Below are positions 5,065 to 5,484 of a stretch of 5,484 bases of DNA, piece after piece. The DNA comes from Methyloceanibacter sp. (GTDB lineage Bacteria; Pseudomonadota; Alphaproteobacteria; Rhizobiales; Methyloligellaceae). The translations under genes and the position numbers were made by a program. The stretch's first letter is position 1. Each line of letters opens with the position of its first letter. Under the pieces are notes generated by a model. That model searched no databases and had not been told where the DNA came from. It saw nothing but the letters and a program-made list of their open reading frames with translations. The stretch is from assembly GCA_022865725.1 (NCBI GenBank), contig JALHTP010000307.1, positions 1 through 5,484 on the forward strand. Direction: 5' to 3'.

Positions 5065-5484
5065 CGCGGCCCACGGTCGTGGAACCAGTGGCGCGAGCAA
5101 AATCCGTCGCTCACTCCCAACCTGACCGGCATCGCACTGAGCGTCGCCGAGCGGCAGATGGGACCGGTCAGCGGCGGCCCCATGAATTTCGCTTTCACCC
5201 GGCTGCGGCACGCATCGTTGCGCTTCGCCACGTTGAGCGGCGCCAATTTCGACCTGGCGGATCTCTCGGATGCCGATCTCAGCGATGCACGGCTTGAGAG
5301 CGCCAATCTGAGCGGCGCGGATTTGAGCGAGACTTTGCTCGATCGCGCCAATTTCGCGGGCGCCAAGCTCGGCGGCGCCACCCTCGCGGGCGCGAGCCTG
5401 CTCGATGCGCGGAACCTCACGCAAGGCCAGATCGACGAGGCGCTCGGCGATGCGCTGACCGTGCTTCCGGAGCATCTCTCAAGG
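5029..5484 (+). CDS. Pentapeptide-repeat protein (3' end beyond window)
   Basis: The frame is open from after a TAG at 5008-5010 to the window edge. Residues 7-32 (from a start at 5029) have the HVETL...WNQWREQNPSLTPNL pattern that often precedes the repeats in alphaproteobacterial proteins. From residue 52 to 126 there are 15 pentapeptides of the A(D/N)Lxx type, with Leu or Phe in the centre of every one (F54, L59, L64 ... L124). Such repeats fold into a right-handed, four-sided beta-helix. The following LTQGQIDEALGDALTVLPEHL resembles the usual cap of these proteins, so only a few residues may be missing. No ATG occurs before 5158. TTG at 5029 gives the N-terminus MSADSKHVETL, which looks right; GTG at 5023 is an alternative. 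No ribosome binding site is visible, so the start is uncertain or the gene is impaired. Functions in this fold range from DNA mimicry to none known; no specific role can be inferred. Confidence 0.8.
   Translation, partial: MSADSKHVETLRRGPRSWNQWREQNPSLTPNLTGIALSVAERQMGPVSGGPMNFAFTRLRHASLRFATLSGANFDLADLSDADLSDARLESANLSGADLSETLLDRANFAGAKLGGATLAGASLLDARNLTQGQIDEALGDALTVLPEHLSR

Noticed and set aside
4934..5125. Plus-strand frame of 63 codons overlapping the pentapeptide start
   Set aside because: It lies mostly in the GT-rich tract, has no ribosome binding site, and is out of frame with the pentapeptide coding sequence.

Overview
The window looks like a piece of the chromosome of a Hyphomicrobiales (Rhizobiales) alphaproteobacterium. 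Three things point there: GC-rich genes, a phosphatidylcholine synthase of the Pcs type, and the AGCATGATC...GATCATGCT intergenic palindrome that is very common in Bradyrhizobium and Rhodopseudomonas relatives. The genus cannot be fixed from the sequence. All six genes lie on the + strand. There is no RNA gene, insertion sequence, CRISPR array or recombination gene.

Layout: (1) An upstream region (1-310) carries what looks like a three-unit PHO box at 147-175, a suitably spaced -10 at 187-192, and a strong ribosome binding site. (2) An OprO/OprP-type outer-membrane porin (311-1951) follows, ended by a textbook terminator (1992-2025). (3) A small secreted protein of unknown function (2234-2587) ends directly against the palindromic repeat (2587-2635). 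(4) Phosphatidylcholine synthase pcs (2674-3354). (5) A TerC/YgdQ-type membrane protein (3473-4225). (6) A small periplasmic protein of unknown function (4351-4740) with a terminator (4783-4818). (7) A palindrome-rich, A-poor intergenic stretch leads into a pentapeptide-repeat protein (about 5029 to beyond the window end) that seems to lack an ATG start.

The genes do not form one pathway. The porin is a closed unit, bounded by its own promoter and terminator, and is probably a PhoB-controlled route for phosphate or another anion across the outer membrane. pcs makes the phospholipid phosphatidylcholine in the inner membrane. The TerC-type protein probably handles a metal ion there. The two small secreted proteins have no assignable role.

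I see no clearly new multi-gene system. The best leads are the PHO-box array in front of the porin, the odd start and leader of the pentapeptide gene, and the two uncharacterised secreted proteins.
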